DNA of 64,000 nucleotides, from assembly GCA_038030265.1 (NCBI GenBank), contig CM075937.1, positions 15,438,001 to 15,502,000 of the forward strand, read 5' to 3'. Both the position numbers and the translations under genes were made by a program. The notes below the pieces were generated by a model. That model was not told the origin of the DNA and did not search any database. It saw only the letters and a program-made list of their open reading frames with translations. This DNA is from Corythucha ciliata. Lineage: Eukaryota > Arthropoda > Insecta > Hemiptera > Tingidae. Below, one piece after another: positions 22,213-32,720 of the stretch. Each line of letters begins with the position of its first letter. The first letter of the stretch is position 1.

Positions 22213-25200
22213 CCCCCCCTCAACATCGTCAGTCAGCGTCACTAACCCGATCCTCAAAGATAGATTTCGGTGAATAGGATAGGATAGTGCTTTTGTCAGG
22301 ATATCTGCTAAATTATCTTTTGATGGGCAATAATCAAAGCTGATTTCTTTGTTGCGAATGAGGTCCTTTAAATGATGTCGACGAACGTCCATGTGTTTTA
22401 TTCTTCGGCTGTTTTTATCATTTGTCACGTACTTTATGCAGCTTTGATTGTCCTCATACATGATAGTGGCATTAGTTTGTTTGCATCCCATATCATTGAG
22501 TAACAAACGGAGCCAAACAGTCTCCTGGCTTGCTTCGGAAGCTGCTAAAAATTCCGCTTCTGTCGAAGATAGCGCTACACAGCTTTGTTTTTTACAGCAC
22601 CAGGTAATACAGCTGGATCCGATTTTGAAAAGAAACCCGCTGGTGGATTTGCGATCTGACACATCTCCAGCCCAATCAGCATCAACATAGGCGGCTAAAA
22701 CGATTGGCTCATCATTTCCACCTAGTTTCAATTTATTATTTTTTGTCCCTTTCAAGTATCGTATTACTCTTTTCAAAGCGTTCCAGTCGCTGTTGGTTGG
22801 TTTCTCGACTCTTCTCCCTAAGATCGAGACTGCTAAAGAAATATCTGGACGAGTGCTGGTACTTAAATAAAGAAGAGATCCAATGGCTTCGCGATACTTA
22901 TTGTTGTCCGGCAATCTTGGAGACTCATTAGTAGCACTGACGAAACCATTTTCCATTGGGGTCTTCTCTGGTCTAGCATCGTCTAAACCATAGTCCACGA
23001 TTAGTTTTTCAATTTTTCTTGGCTGTGATAGCAGATATCTTCCTTCTTTGTCTTGTTCCACCATTATTCCCAGATAGTTACTTATCCGCCCCAAGTCTCG
23101 AATTTCAAATTTTTCGGAAAGCAGCCGAAAAGTTTTTTGTACGTTTTCGTCCGTGCCGACACATAATACGTCGTCTACGTAGATCAATACGTAAGTGACT
23201 TGCCCCGACGAATCTGTATGTGTGTATAGGCACTGATCTGCGACACTTCTCTTAAATTTGATGTGTATGAGCGCTTTGTTGAATGTTTCATTCCAAACCC
23301 GTGCAGCTTGTTTTAAACCGTACAAACTTTTTCGAAGTTTGCAAACAAGGTTTTCACTTCCTTTGACGACGAAGCCTTCCGGTTGCTTCATGTATATTTC
23401 TTCACAAAGTTCTCCATTCAAAAAAGCAGTTTTTAAGTCAAAATGACGAACTGACATCCCTTTTAACGAGGCAATCGTCAATAAAGTTCGAACAGTGGCT
23501 TGTCTCGTGACAGGCGCGAACACTTCGTCGTAATCTTCTCCATATTTTTGGGAATATCCCTTGGCAACAAGCCTGGCTTTATATCGTTCGATTGTTCCAT
23601 CTGTTCCACATTTTACTTTGAATAGCCATCTATTTCCTATTGCTTTTCTGCCAGGTGGACATTCGACTAGATCCCAGGTGTGACATTCACGTAGTGAAGC
23701 CATTTCGTCTTCTGCTGCTGCCAGCCATTTATTCTTTTCTTTTTCAGGAAGTTTCATAACTTCTCTCCAGTTTTTAGGCTCAGGGGCGTCCGATGAGTTG
23801 CAATACAACGACGAAAAACGTTCCGGTGGAACACCTTTGTTTACTCTAGCCGACCTCCTCAGGCATGGTGGTTCTTCACGTGACCTTTCGTCTGAACTTC
23901 GAGGAGAGCCTTGTCTTGAATTTATGATGTGCCCTTCTAGAATCTCTGAACTCGTTTCTTCTTGTTCTACGTCCTCATTGCTTTGTCTGGCTAGGGGCGC
24001 AAACTTGTTTGAATGTCCATGAAGTTCGAACTCAATGAATGGTTTGTTATCCATTTTTGACTTTATTTCTTGGTTATGATTCCATTTACTTGAACAATTA
24101 CGATGTTCAAGATGTGAAGATTCAATTATTTTTACGTCCCTTGATACCCGAACCTTTTTTTCAGTTGGTATCCAAACTCGGTACCCCTTCTTTATGTCTG
24201 AGTACCCGAGGAATATAGCATCTTTGGCTGTAGGTTCAAACTTTCCTTTCTTTTCACTATTCAGCACATAGGCTTTGCTGCCGAAAGTCTTAAAATATGA
24301 TATGTTTGGTTTTCTACCATTCCACAAAAAGAAAGGTATTTTTCCTGAGAGTGCTTGTGATGGGCATCGATTTCGAATGTAGTTTGCTGTGTTAACTGCC
24401 TCACCCCAAAATTCGCCCGGTAAGGCCGATTCTGTTAACATGCATCGAGCCATCTCCTGAAGGACTCTATTCTTTCTCTCGGCTACGCCATTTTGCTCCG
24501 GGCAGTAGTTTACTGACAGCCTACGTTGAATACCATTTTGTTCTAGAAATTTACTGAATTCGTGACTGGTAAATTCCCCTCCGTTGTCAGTCTGGAGGTA
24601 CTTGATTCTTTTTCCTTTCTGATTTTCCACCCTCGCTTTGAATTCTTTAAAAGCTTCCAGGGCCTCACTTTTCTTTCTTAGGCATTTTATTTCACACCAC
24701 CTAGAATAGTCGTCAATGAAAGTAATAAAATATCGCGAGCCTCCGATCGATTGTGATATTGGTCCACTCAGGTCACAGTGTATTAGTTCCAGTAGTTTTG
24801 ATTTTCTGTTTGATTTCTTGGGAAATGGGGTGCGCGTCATTTTTCCCATTGCGCATACGTCACATTCAAATTGTTGATTACCTGCAATTTTTCTAACTCC
24901 GGTCACGTCTCCTGAGTTAATGATCCTTTTAAGATCTTTGAAATTCAGGTGACCCATTCTTTGATGCCACAAAAACAGATCATAATGTGGAACAGTTTTA
25001 TTTTCTTTACTTTGTGAACTTGAGACGAAGTATAAATCGTTGATTTTATCAGCCTTGAACACAACGTTGTTCTTACTGTCCGTGACCTCCGCACAGTCCT
25101 TTTTGAAAAGTACTTGAAAACCGTGTTCTGTAATTTTGCTAACTGACAAGAGATTTGTGCGAAGCTCGGGAACCAATAAAGTATTTGTAAATGAAATTTC

Positions 25201-26154
25201 TCTTCTCCCATCTTCAGTATTTACTGGCATCTTGACTGTGCCAACTCCCATCATTTCGATGCTTGCAGAGTTGGCTAAATTTATTTTTCGGTCGGATCGC
25301 ATTTGTAGCGAATTGAAATTGTTTTTGTCTCGACACATATGGGATGTGCATCCACTATCCAGGCACCAACCATTAAGATTTCTTGTGGATAAAATATTTC
25401 CCGTTTCTGTTGACGACATTACTATTTCTTTGTCGCTATCACATTCGCTTTCTTGCACCATGGTAGTCGTACTTTGTTGGCAATAACGTGAAGTGTGTCC
25501 TTTGCGGTGACATTTGTAACAAACGATTGTTTCCCTTCTTTCCCGTAGCAGACCTGATGGTTTTGAGAACTTCGTCATAAATGCTCCGCTTGAGTCTTGG
25601 GACTCCTTTTCTCTAATCCTTGCCTCTAATTTTGGAAGTTCGTCGCGTGACTCGATAGCACACCTGAAGTGCTCGTATTCATGTGGAAGCGAGTATAGCA
25701 ACATGATGGACAGCAAATCTTCATTTATTTCCATGTCCATGTTTTTAAGCTTGTCTATAATATCGAAAAAATTATTTAGGTAATTCCTAATATCTTCGTC
25801 ATGTTGGAATTTCGCGAGTGTTAATTGCTTCAGCAATGTTGCTTTTCTGGCTGGCCCCTTTGATTCGTATATGGAATTCAGCTTGTCCCACGTTTCTTTT
25901 GCAGTTAGGCAACCTTTTATCTGCTTCAGTTCTGACGGTTGGATGGCCAAAATTATGTCTGCCCTTGCTTTTCTGTCCGCGATTTCCCACGCTCTGGCCT
26001 GTTCCGGATCAATTGGTTTCGAGGTAGTTCCATCGATGAACCCCCATGAATCGTTTTTTACAAGGAGAGCTTCAATTTGCAACTTCCAAGTATCGAAGTT
26101 GTCTCTATTGAGACTTTCCATTTTGATTAAATTCGTCATTACGCTCAAACGCAC
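22207..26154 (-). CDS. Copia Gag-Pol polyprotein, 1315 residues, intact
   Basis: Domains in order: Gag with a CCHC knuckle CYKCHRKGHTSRYC (residues 212-225); aspartic protease with DSG at 266-268; integrase with the HHCC zinc region (HQRMGHLN...CDVC, about 397-434) and catalytic D461, D523 and E559; reverse transcriptase with FDLKTAFLNGELCEEIYMKQ near 905-924 and YVDD at 992-995; RNase H with YVDADWAGD and STEAEFLAASEA. The order integrase before reverse transcriptase is diagnostic of Copia. All catalytic residues I looked for are present and there is no stop. Gag and Pol are fused in one frame. The last codons read through the polypurine tract and stop inside the LTR. The first ATG is used; later ATGs at codons 6 and 12 are alternatives. 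Confidence 0.95.
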   Translation of the reverse strand: MRLSVMTNLIKMESLNRDNFDTWKLQIEALLVKNDSWGFIDGTTSKPIDPEQARAWEIADRKARADIILAIQPSELKQIKGCLTAKETWDKLNSIYESKGPARKATLLKQLTLAKFQHDEDIRNYLNNFFDIIDKLKNMDMEINEDLLSIMLLYSLPHEYEHFRCAIESRDELPKLEARIREKESQDSSGAFMTKFSKPSGLLRERRETIVCYKCHRKGHTSRYCQQSTTTMVQESECDSDKEIVMSSTETGNILSTRNLNGWCLDSGCTSHMCRDKNNFNSLQMRSDRKINLANSASIEMMGVGTVKMPVNTEDGRREISFTNTLLVPELRTNLLSVSKITEHGFQVLFKKDCAEVTDSKNNVVFKADKINDLYFVSSSQSKENKTVPHYDLFLWHQRMGHLNFKDLKRIINSGDVTGVRKIAGNQQFECDVCAMGKMTRTPFPKKSNRKSKLLELIHCDLSGPISQSIGGSRYFITFIDDYSRWCEIKCLRKKSEALEAFKEFKARVENQKGKRIKYLQTDNGGEFTSHEFSKFLEQNGIQRRLSVNYCPEQNGVAERKNRVLQEMARCMLTESALPGEFWGEAVNTANYIRNRCPSQALSGKIPFFLWNGRKPNISYFKTFGSKAYVLNSEKKGKFEPTAKDAIFLGYSDIKKGYRVWIPTEKKVRVSRDVKIIESSHLEHRNCSSKWNHNQEIKSKMDNKPFIEFELHGHSNKFAPLARQSNEDVEQEETSSEILEGHIINSRQGSPRSSDERSREEPPCLRRSARVNKGVPPERFSSLYCNSSDAPEPKNWREVMKLPEKEKNKWLAAAEDEMASLRECHTWDLVECPPGRKAIGNRWLFKVKCGTDGTIERYKARLVAKGYSQKYGEDYDEVFAPVTRQATVRTLLTIASLKGMSVRHFDLKTAFLNGELCEEIYMKQPEGFVVKGSENLVCKLRKSLYGLKQAARVWNETFNKALIHIKFKRSVADQCLYTHTDSSGQVTYVLIYVDDVLCVGTDENVQKTFRLLSEKFEIRDLGRISNYLGIMVEQDKEGRYLLSQPRKIEKLIVDYGLDDARPEKTPMENGFVSATNESPRLPDNNKYREAIGSLLYLSTSTRPDISLAVSILGRRVEKPTNSDWNALKRVIRYLKGTKNNKLKLGGNDEPIVLAAYVDADWAGDVSDRKSTSGFLFKIGSSCITWCCKKQSCVALSSTEAEFLAASEASQETVWLRLLLNDMGCKQTNATIMYEDNQSCIKYVTNDKNSRRIKHMDVRRHHLKDLIRNKEISFDYCPSKDNLADILTKALSYPIHRNLSLRIGLVTLTDDVEGGC

Positions 26155-26172
26155 TGTTTAAGTCTCATAATC

Positions 26173-26273
26173 TGTTGAAAATTAAACGAGATCAGTTTTT
26201 TCCAAACACACAGAATGAATAATCTTTTATTTACAACACAACATGTGATTGCTGAAGATGTTGATCCTCAACA
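26173..26273 (-). repeat. Copia 5' LTR (101 bp)
   Basis: Same sequence as 22112-22212 by eye. The ORF begins about 20 bp from its inner edge, so the leader is extremely short. Confidence 0.95.
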
Positions 26274-26418
26274 ATCTTGACATTCTCGAGCGTGGCTACT
26301 TTTTTTTTTATTTTGAAGGGAATAACTCAAGGATAACGAAAAATATCTAATCTGACGATTTCCATAAGCCGAAATAGAACAAAATCGTCGACAAAGTTTA
26401 GCCATTATTCAACTCTTG

Positions 26419-26530
26419 GGGCCAATTCAGTGAAACTTAGCGCCCACCCGTCTTGTGTGAAACATATGTTCCAATTCGGGAAGACGGGTGGATAGCGCCG
26501 GCGCTAAATTTTACTGAATAGGTTGCCATA
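26419..26530. mobile_element. Palindromic mini-element (hairpin type), copy 1
   Basis: Left arm CAATTCAGTGAAACTTAGCG and CCCACCCGTCTT; right arm AAGACGGGTGGATAGCGCC then GGCGCTAAATTTTACTGAAT. Related hairpins lie at 60265-60374 and 62025-62134, sharing GCCGGCGCTATCCACCCGTC. It lies inside the TIR element's right half. Confidence 0.65.
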
Positions 26531-27274
26531 TGTGTTGAATAATTAAGTTTTTAAAAAATTGCGCTTTTCTCTCTCATATCAGTTGAATAATGCTATCATT
26601 ATTCAACTATTGTAGAAAAAGGTCCTTTACATCACGATTTCAGTTAACCTCAACTTACTCTTTCGAAAATGGTGCAGAAAACTAGGACTTAGGCACCAAA
26701 TATAGGGCGAATTTTTTAAAAAAGTGTCAGTTTAGGCGAATCCCTCCAGATAATCGTCAGATTACTAGAGAGCACGTTTAGAACGTCAGTAGGAAGCATA
26801 TAAATCTTAATCTGACGCGCTCGAGTATTTCAAAATGACGATTTTTTTTTGCACACTCTGATAAGGGCCACGAGTTTGCGTCACCTCCAAATCGTCAGAT
26901 TATTGAATGAGAGCTTATTTTAGGTTCACTTAACATTCCCTTAGAAAATCTGACGCGCTCGATTAATTTTTTTTTTTTTTTTCATTTTCAACCCTTACGT
27001 ACGACCACCCCCACCATGCAAACTGTCAGATTAACACGCATACTTCATTAAAATACGGAGGCAATTGATGCTGTAAATATCTGACGCGCTCGAGAATGTC
27101 CATACAACAGTTTTTTTTTTACATTTTTGAAAGTCTATAGCCGCTCCCCCCACCGATGAAAAGGTGTGCATCATATGACAATTTTATCTTTTTATCATAT
27201 AAGCTTTGCAACCCAATAGATCTCGGTACGACGCTCGAGTAAATCCCCATTTAGCATCGTGGGCTCCCCTACTA

Positions 27275-28337
27275 TAACCATTGAATCAAGTTGGTGAGGC
27301 CACTGATATCCAATGAACACGTTTTAGCCCCTTTTTTCTCGCTTTTATTAATGATTTGAAGTCGATTTAGGTGTCCTGATGCCTCTGCATCCACTTTAAT
27401 CCACTTTAAATCTAAAACTCTGAATCCACTTTAAATCTAAAACTAATAACAATATAGAAATTTAGAGGTTTTCAGGCTGGCAAAACGTTTGCCGATGGAC
27501 ATTTTGAGTTAAAACTGTATGATTCCATGTTACAGACTGTCCACATGTCTGATGGACCCGTACACAGTCTGATGAAACGTATTGCATCACGTTGATAGAT
27601 AGATCTGTTCATTTCCACAAAAAAATTATGTAAAGATCATCGATATTATAACGAATCTACGAAATGATGGTTTTTTGGCAAACTGGAGGGGATGAGCATT
27701 CATTTAGTCGGGGATGAGACTGTCCCTGACATAGAAGTGGAGATTGTATGCTATCAATTAGTTCCTAACTTATTTTTTGAGCCTCCTAATGCCCTCTTTT
27801 TCGCAACAAGAGTGTTGCGTCAGAGTTTCTAGGTAGGCAAATATTCGATAAATTCAATGAAAAGACCAGGCAATGAGCATCGAAGCTTGAGATTTCGGTA
27901 GGGGCGATCAAGTGGCCAGGTAGGGGCCTTTCAAAGTAACCAAAAATGAGTGTTGTGGGCCATTTTTCAAAGTATATCGATTTGAGTCGTATACGCGATT
28001 TATGAGTTCCTCACACCATAATGAATTGAGAAGTGTACAGGGGGTTTTTAAAGCCAAAACACCCCTCGGAGTACGTCAGAGTCCCTCGAAGGTTGTCCAC
28101 GACGGTCCTCAGCGATGACAGTTTGCGTCAAGACAAACAACTCAGGCGTTGACACCAAGCCTGATGATCACGTGGTCTCTGTCCCCCGTAAAATTCGTGG
28201 AGCCCCGGTAAAGCCATCAAAAATCAAAGGAAAATCCCCTTCAACGGTTCCTAATCCGAGTTTCGATTTTCAGACTTCGTATGGTGAGAAACCTCGTTGG
28301 TCTGCTGTGGAATCGATAAAATAATTGTAGATGGTGC
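27275..28337. other. No gene identified
   Basis: Unique-looking sequence. A 69-codon open stretch at 28115-28324 has no domain or splice context. No repeat family from this window was recognised here. Confidence 0.5.
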
Positions 28338-29212
28338 GCCTATAGATGGTGTAATGGATACAATACTCGCTTCGCAACCCAGCGGGCCTGGGTTCGAATC
28401 CAGCTATTGCCCATTACACTATAAGGCTGCGGCGAGCTATGACACGGCTCTTTCGGGTTCGTGTGGGCATTCACGGTGGTGCGCGTCTAGCCGGCCCCAC
28501 ACTCACGCCGTGAACGAGTGTGAAGAGCGCGAATATTAGTGTGTAGGGTCTCCGCGGTCTTTCACGGGTGTTCACGCTCTTTACCCGTTTTGAGGCGGCA
28601 TTTTTCCCCGCTTCAAAGGGTTCGCGGCCGTGAATAGAGAAGACCCTCCACATTCGCGTTTCGCACCACCGTCAGTTTTTTATTTTTACTATTATTTCTT
28701 CTCTTTTATTGGCACTTCGGCAACGATGCCATTTAGTGCCTTGTAGTTGTCAGTTATAAATTTGTACTTTTTTTAGTTGTCAGTTATAGTTTTCACGTCG
28801 TTTGTACTATCTCGTGGTCTTTTTCTCGCCGACGAGATGTGGGATAAGGAGAAAGAGTTAGTTCTTTCGAGAATTATCAATATGAGCCGATATTATGCGA
28901 CCCCAAGCACCCATGCCACAAGAATAAAACGCAGGTGAGCGATGCTTGGGGTAGACTAAGCGTCCAATTGGACGTTCCTGGTCCTGATTTGAAGGACCAG
29001 GAATAATGCGGTTGCGTTATTCACGCCGTGAATTCACGGGGTGAGTGTGGAGCCGGCTTCTGACAAACAGCACATCAGCCGGAACGCCTACGGGTGTGAA
29101 GTGCACAGCTGATGGAGTTACAGGGTATGGTGCAAGAGCTTAGGCGCCAGAGGGATCAGTAGATCTGAGTCCGTACCCTAAAACAAAAAACAAAACAAAA
29201 ACAAAAAAAATC
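28338..29212 (+). mobile_element. tRNA-derived SINE-like element
   Basis: The head holds a pol III A box (TGGTGTAATGG, 28347-28357) and a perfect B box (GGTTCGAATCC, 28391-28401) at tRNA-like spacing. A loop CTTCGCA fits an Arg (TCG) anticodon. Stems outside the T arm do not pair well, so it is not a working tRNA gene. The body contains TTCACGG/CCGTGAA-rich inverted motifs. The right end is an A-rich tail (CAAAAAACAAAACAAAAACA, 29184-29210). About 870 bp is long for a SINE, so it may be composite. No target duplication was clear. Confidence 0.6.
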
Positions 29213-29639
29213 ATTATAGCTGCGCTTTAGCCCCTGGCCTTTGCAGTGAAAATCCGAGTATAAATCATGGCGTCTGAATATGATTGTTAACTTTAAAGTA
29301 AAAAATTACACTTAAACCTCCCAAAAAGTCAACATATTGGTTACCTATTTCAAATAAAAATCTAATTTTCCCGATTTTCTGCGAATAGAGAGGAAATTTA
29401 CTACAGACAAACCGCGCGCCTACTGTAAAATTCGGCTCGATGTATGCATTAGTCGGTCCGAAAATAGGGAATTTCACCCCCGAATAAAACAGCCTTGAAA
29501 TTAAAACAGGCAGCCAAAAAATTACAACACAATGCCACATTTACCGTCTTCTTCGCTCATCAATTTGTATAGCGTATCGATTATAGATACGCTACGTCCA
29601 TGTAGTCGATTCTACAGTTAAAGGCGTACACGTCCAGTG

Positions 29640-31040
29640 GCAGCTATTTTTCTTTTGTAACAGTTTTAGCCAAAAAATTAGCAGTTTTATTTCACGCCCA
29701 GGCACAAATTTAAGCCTTTTCTCGATTTTGGCCGAATTTGTATCTTAATAAACATCAAATTGGTGATTTTTATCAATCTAGGCCACAAAAATTTGCACGT
29801 GAATCACCATTTTATCAAATTTTAGCAGTGAATTTGCCTCCATTTTATCTAATAAATTTTATCTTTTACAAGTCAAAGTTTCCTCCTGAAACCGTGAATT
29901 GGCATTTATCTAAATTTTAGGCCCCAGTTGGCCGATTTTTCACTTTTAATAATGAATTAGCGCTTTTTACTAGCGCATTTCGGCCTCGAATTACCAATTT
30001 GCTCAACTTTAGCAGTAAATTCCATTTATTCATTAATTTTAGACAAAATTGCCTCCAGTGACGGCAAATTCGCATTTTTTCAATTGTAGTCGCGAATTAA
30101 CTCTTTTTTTGTTTTCCAATGTTATCCGCAATTAAGCAACTTGTTCAAGAGCCAGATTTAAGAGCATCTTATTTTTTTTAGCCGCAAATTTGCGTTTTTC
30201 TCGAATTCAGCGTCAAATTAGCCCTTTTAGCCATGGATTAGTGCCTTTTTCGATTTTAGCCAAATTTGTTCCAAGGAACTGCAAATTAGCCGCAAATCAG
30301 GACCTTTTCGAAATTTCGATTTCGTCTCCGGGAACGGTGAATTGACATTTTTCAAATTTCAGCAGCGAATTCAATTTTTTTTTTCCATTTGAACTGTGAA
30401 TTAGCGAGCTTCCCCACTTCTATCCGTGAATTAGTGATTTTTACCAATTTTAGCTGCTAATTAGCGTTTTTCAATGTTCAATAGTATTCGCGATCATCAT
30501 CTCTTTTTATCATGTTTTACTGGGGTTTAGTGATTTTTCAATTTATAGTCTTTTATATCAACAGTCGCTCTGAATTAGCGCTTTTTCACGATTCATCAGG
30601 AACAAGAATCTGCCATTTATCTCAACTTACCACAAAAATAGGCTTTACTCATTTTATCCGCGAATTTTGCGCTATTTCTCAATTTTAGCCGCGTATTACA
30701 GTTTTTCTCGCTTTTAGCGCGAACTCACAATTTATTTTACTTTTAGCCATGATTTAGCATTTTTCTTTACGTTTAGCCGTGGATTTGCCCAAGAGCAGAA
30801 CTTGAGCGTCTTTTTGTAAATTCCAACGCGGTCCATGGACATGCACACACAGCGAATATGCGATTTTTTCTCAATGAATTTGTTCAGAAAAACAAAGCGA
30901 GTTAGAGCCTTTAATCCATTTTAGCAACGAATTCGGGCTTTTACACAATTTTAGCCACGAATATTCGTGTTGTTCAAGCTTTTAGTTGCGTACTTGTCCC
31001 AAGTACAGCACATAATTGCGCCTTCTCAATTCTAGTCGGC
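29640..31040 (+). repeat. Fuzzy tandem array, family 1, forward
   Basis: About 1.4 kb of units such as CTCAATTTTAGCCGCGTATT and GAATTAGCGCTTTTTC. A (TTG)n microsatellite lies beyond at about 31164-31200. From 29213 to 29639 I see nothing coding. Confidence 0.8.
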
Positions 31041-31307
31041 TTTAGTTTAGATCTGCAGAAACTGGGGATCACGGGCGTAAGCGAACCGAGAGAGTGTATG
31101 AGCGAGAGAGAATATGCCGCCCAACAGAATTCAAGTTTTATTGTGTACGATATCTGCACAATAATTTATTATTGTTGTTGTTGTTGTTTATTGTTGTGTT
31201 GTGTAGTCATCATTATTTATTTCACGGATTTTTTTCAACAAAATGGAATATTCGCTGACGCATTTCTGACGGGATTTTTATCATAATTTGACCAGGAAAA
31301 AAAAATG

Positions 31308-32720
31308 TCAGTTGGCGTCGCTGCCCTTCGTCAGTATGCAGGCCAATGTGAGCAGGCAAAAAGAACGGAAACCAATTGAGTTACTGCGAAGGAGGGACTC
31401 CACCACGACATCTATTTGCGAGTGCGGACGGAAGGCAGCAGGTGATGGGCATGCCGCGCGGTGGGGCCTGCGTCCCAGCGCTGTTGCCACTGGTCCAGAA
31501 GGGAGGACTCGAAAAGAGAATCCAACATGTCGGGATCGGGGAGGTCGACGAGTCAATCGCGAAGCTCAGTGAGGGTACCATCATATGCCGCGAGTTCGCC
31601 GGTCATGAAAAGTGACGAAGAACGACGTGGTCGAGGTCCAGATCGATAAGGGGCACAACGAAGATGATGTGGATCGCGAAGTGAGAGACAGTGTTATATG
31701 CGGGGCGCAAGCAGAGCAGAGCGCATCACGCTGTAAAGTCCGAAGTCGGGCGCGATTATGTGCAGAGGGGCGCCGCCACCAGACCGGAGCTCTATATTGG
31801 ACGATAGCCAGAAAGACAGATTGATAGTATAGGCGCCGTGTATGGAACGAGGCATCCCACTGACGACCAGCGAGACCAGCAGGTTGGGCGAACAGTTTCT
31901 GAACTCTGGCGCGTAGTGCGTCGATGTGCGGACTGCGTTTAAGGCGTGATGTGAGGTGGACGCCGAGGAAATTGACGGCTGACGAGAAGGGTGTAACGTC
32001 GGCACGGTGAAGGCGTGCCAGAGTAGTATCTGAGCTTTTTGAGGTGCTTTGGAGAGGAGGAGGAGAAGGAGGAGGAGGAGGAGGTGGAGGAGGAGGAGGA
32101 GTTGGCACCAGTGCGCGATGATTGACGTGGAGCGACGGGCCTCGCGGCGAACATCATCGTGATAGCGAGCCGAGATGTACGCGCAAGAGGCGCAGTAAGG
32201 GGCCGTGTGAGAGGCGATGTGGAGGGCCCATAGCAGCGGAGCCTGGGGAGACCCGTGTGGGCAGCCTGCACTGACAGAAGCTGTAGCACGTTGGCATCCG
32301 CTCCCAAGGGTGGTCTGTCGGCCATCAAAGTAGCTCGCTACCAGTTGAAATATGATGGATGGTGGGCGAAGGTCCCGTTGGAAGGAGTGTACCCGAGGCC
32401 ACCACCATTGTCAAACGCGCCTTTGATGTCGTACATCAGGGATATTACAATTTTTCCCGCCGTGGAGAGGTCGGAGTGAAGAAGGGGTTTGTACCGCGTT
32501 CCTATCTGGGACGCTTCCGAATTGATAGTGGTCAAGCGTTGGAAGGTTGATTGGACGAAGAGTCTGGAATATCATATACTCGAAAATCTTGCCCTCAGTG
32601 TCACCAATACTGAGGAGTCGAAGAGATGAGGGGGGATGAGGGAGGCGAGGGAGACAAGGTTGGTTTGAATCGGTTGATTGAAGCTGGTGATCCACTGCCA
32701 ATTATGATCGTATCCCTGGG
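31308..32720 (-). pseudogene. Heavily decayed LINE reverse transcriptase
   Basis: On -, fragments in several frames follow the order of a LINE polymerase: RLLSIGDTEGKIFEYMIF (near 32610), FGSVPDRNAVQTPSSLRP, MYDIKGAFDN (near 32430), GCPHGSPQAPLLWALHIAS (near 32240), a ruined YADD box, then VNFLGVHLTSRLKRSPHI (near 31970) and YYQSVFLAIVQYRAPVWW (near 31810). The segment is GC-rich compared with its neighbours. A GGA/GGT microsatellite (about 32050-32102), which would read as poly-Pro, interrupts it. It is most like R1/Jockey-group elements, but the clade is not settled. Confidence 0.75.

Larger units (their letters stand above)
22112..26273 (-). mobile_element. Apparently intact Ty1/Copia retrotransposon
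   Basis: The 101-bp LTRs at 22112-22212 and 26173-26273 look identical and have the TG...CA ends expected of LTRs. They are flanked by the 5-bp duplication ATCTT (22107-22111 and 26274-26278). A purine tract (GAGGGGGGG on -) abuts the 3' LTR at 22213. A single uninterrupted ORF fills the interior. Identical LTRs and an open ORF point to a recent insertion. It interrupts the TIR element at 21808-27274. Confidence 0.95.
21808..27274. mobile_element. Non-autonomous TIR element, split by a Copia insertion
   Basis: The left end TAGTAGGGGAGCCCA recurs inverted at the right end (27260-27274). Both are followed inward by a GGATTTACTC(A/G)AGCG segment. The flanking TAA (21805-21807 and 27275-27277) may be a 3-bp target duplication. 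Subterminal copies of CTCGAGCGCGTCAGATT occur on both sides and in both orientations (near 21845, 21980, 26812, 26948, 27081). Removing the Copia element leaves about 1.3 kb with no ORF. The superfamily is undetermined; TWA duplications occur in PIF/Harbinger, but three bases are weak evidence. Confidence 0.7.

Noticed and set aside
28338..28410. Functional tRNA-Arg gene
   Set aside because: The A and B boxes are good, but the acceptor and anticodon stems do not pair and an A-rich tail follows 800 bp later, so a SINE-like element fits better.
31288..31661. Overlapping ORFs on both strands at 31.3-31.7 kb
   Set aside because: They are shadows of the GC-rich, decayed LINE on - and have no coding features of their own.
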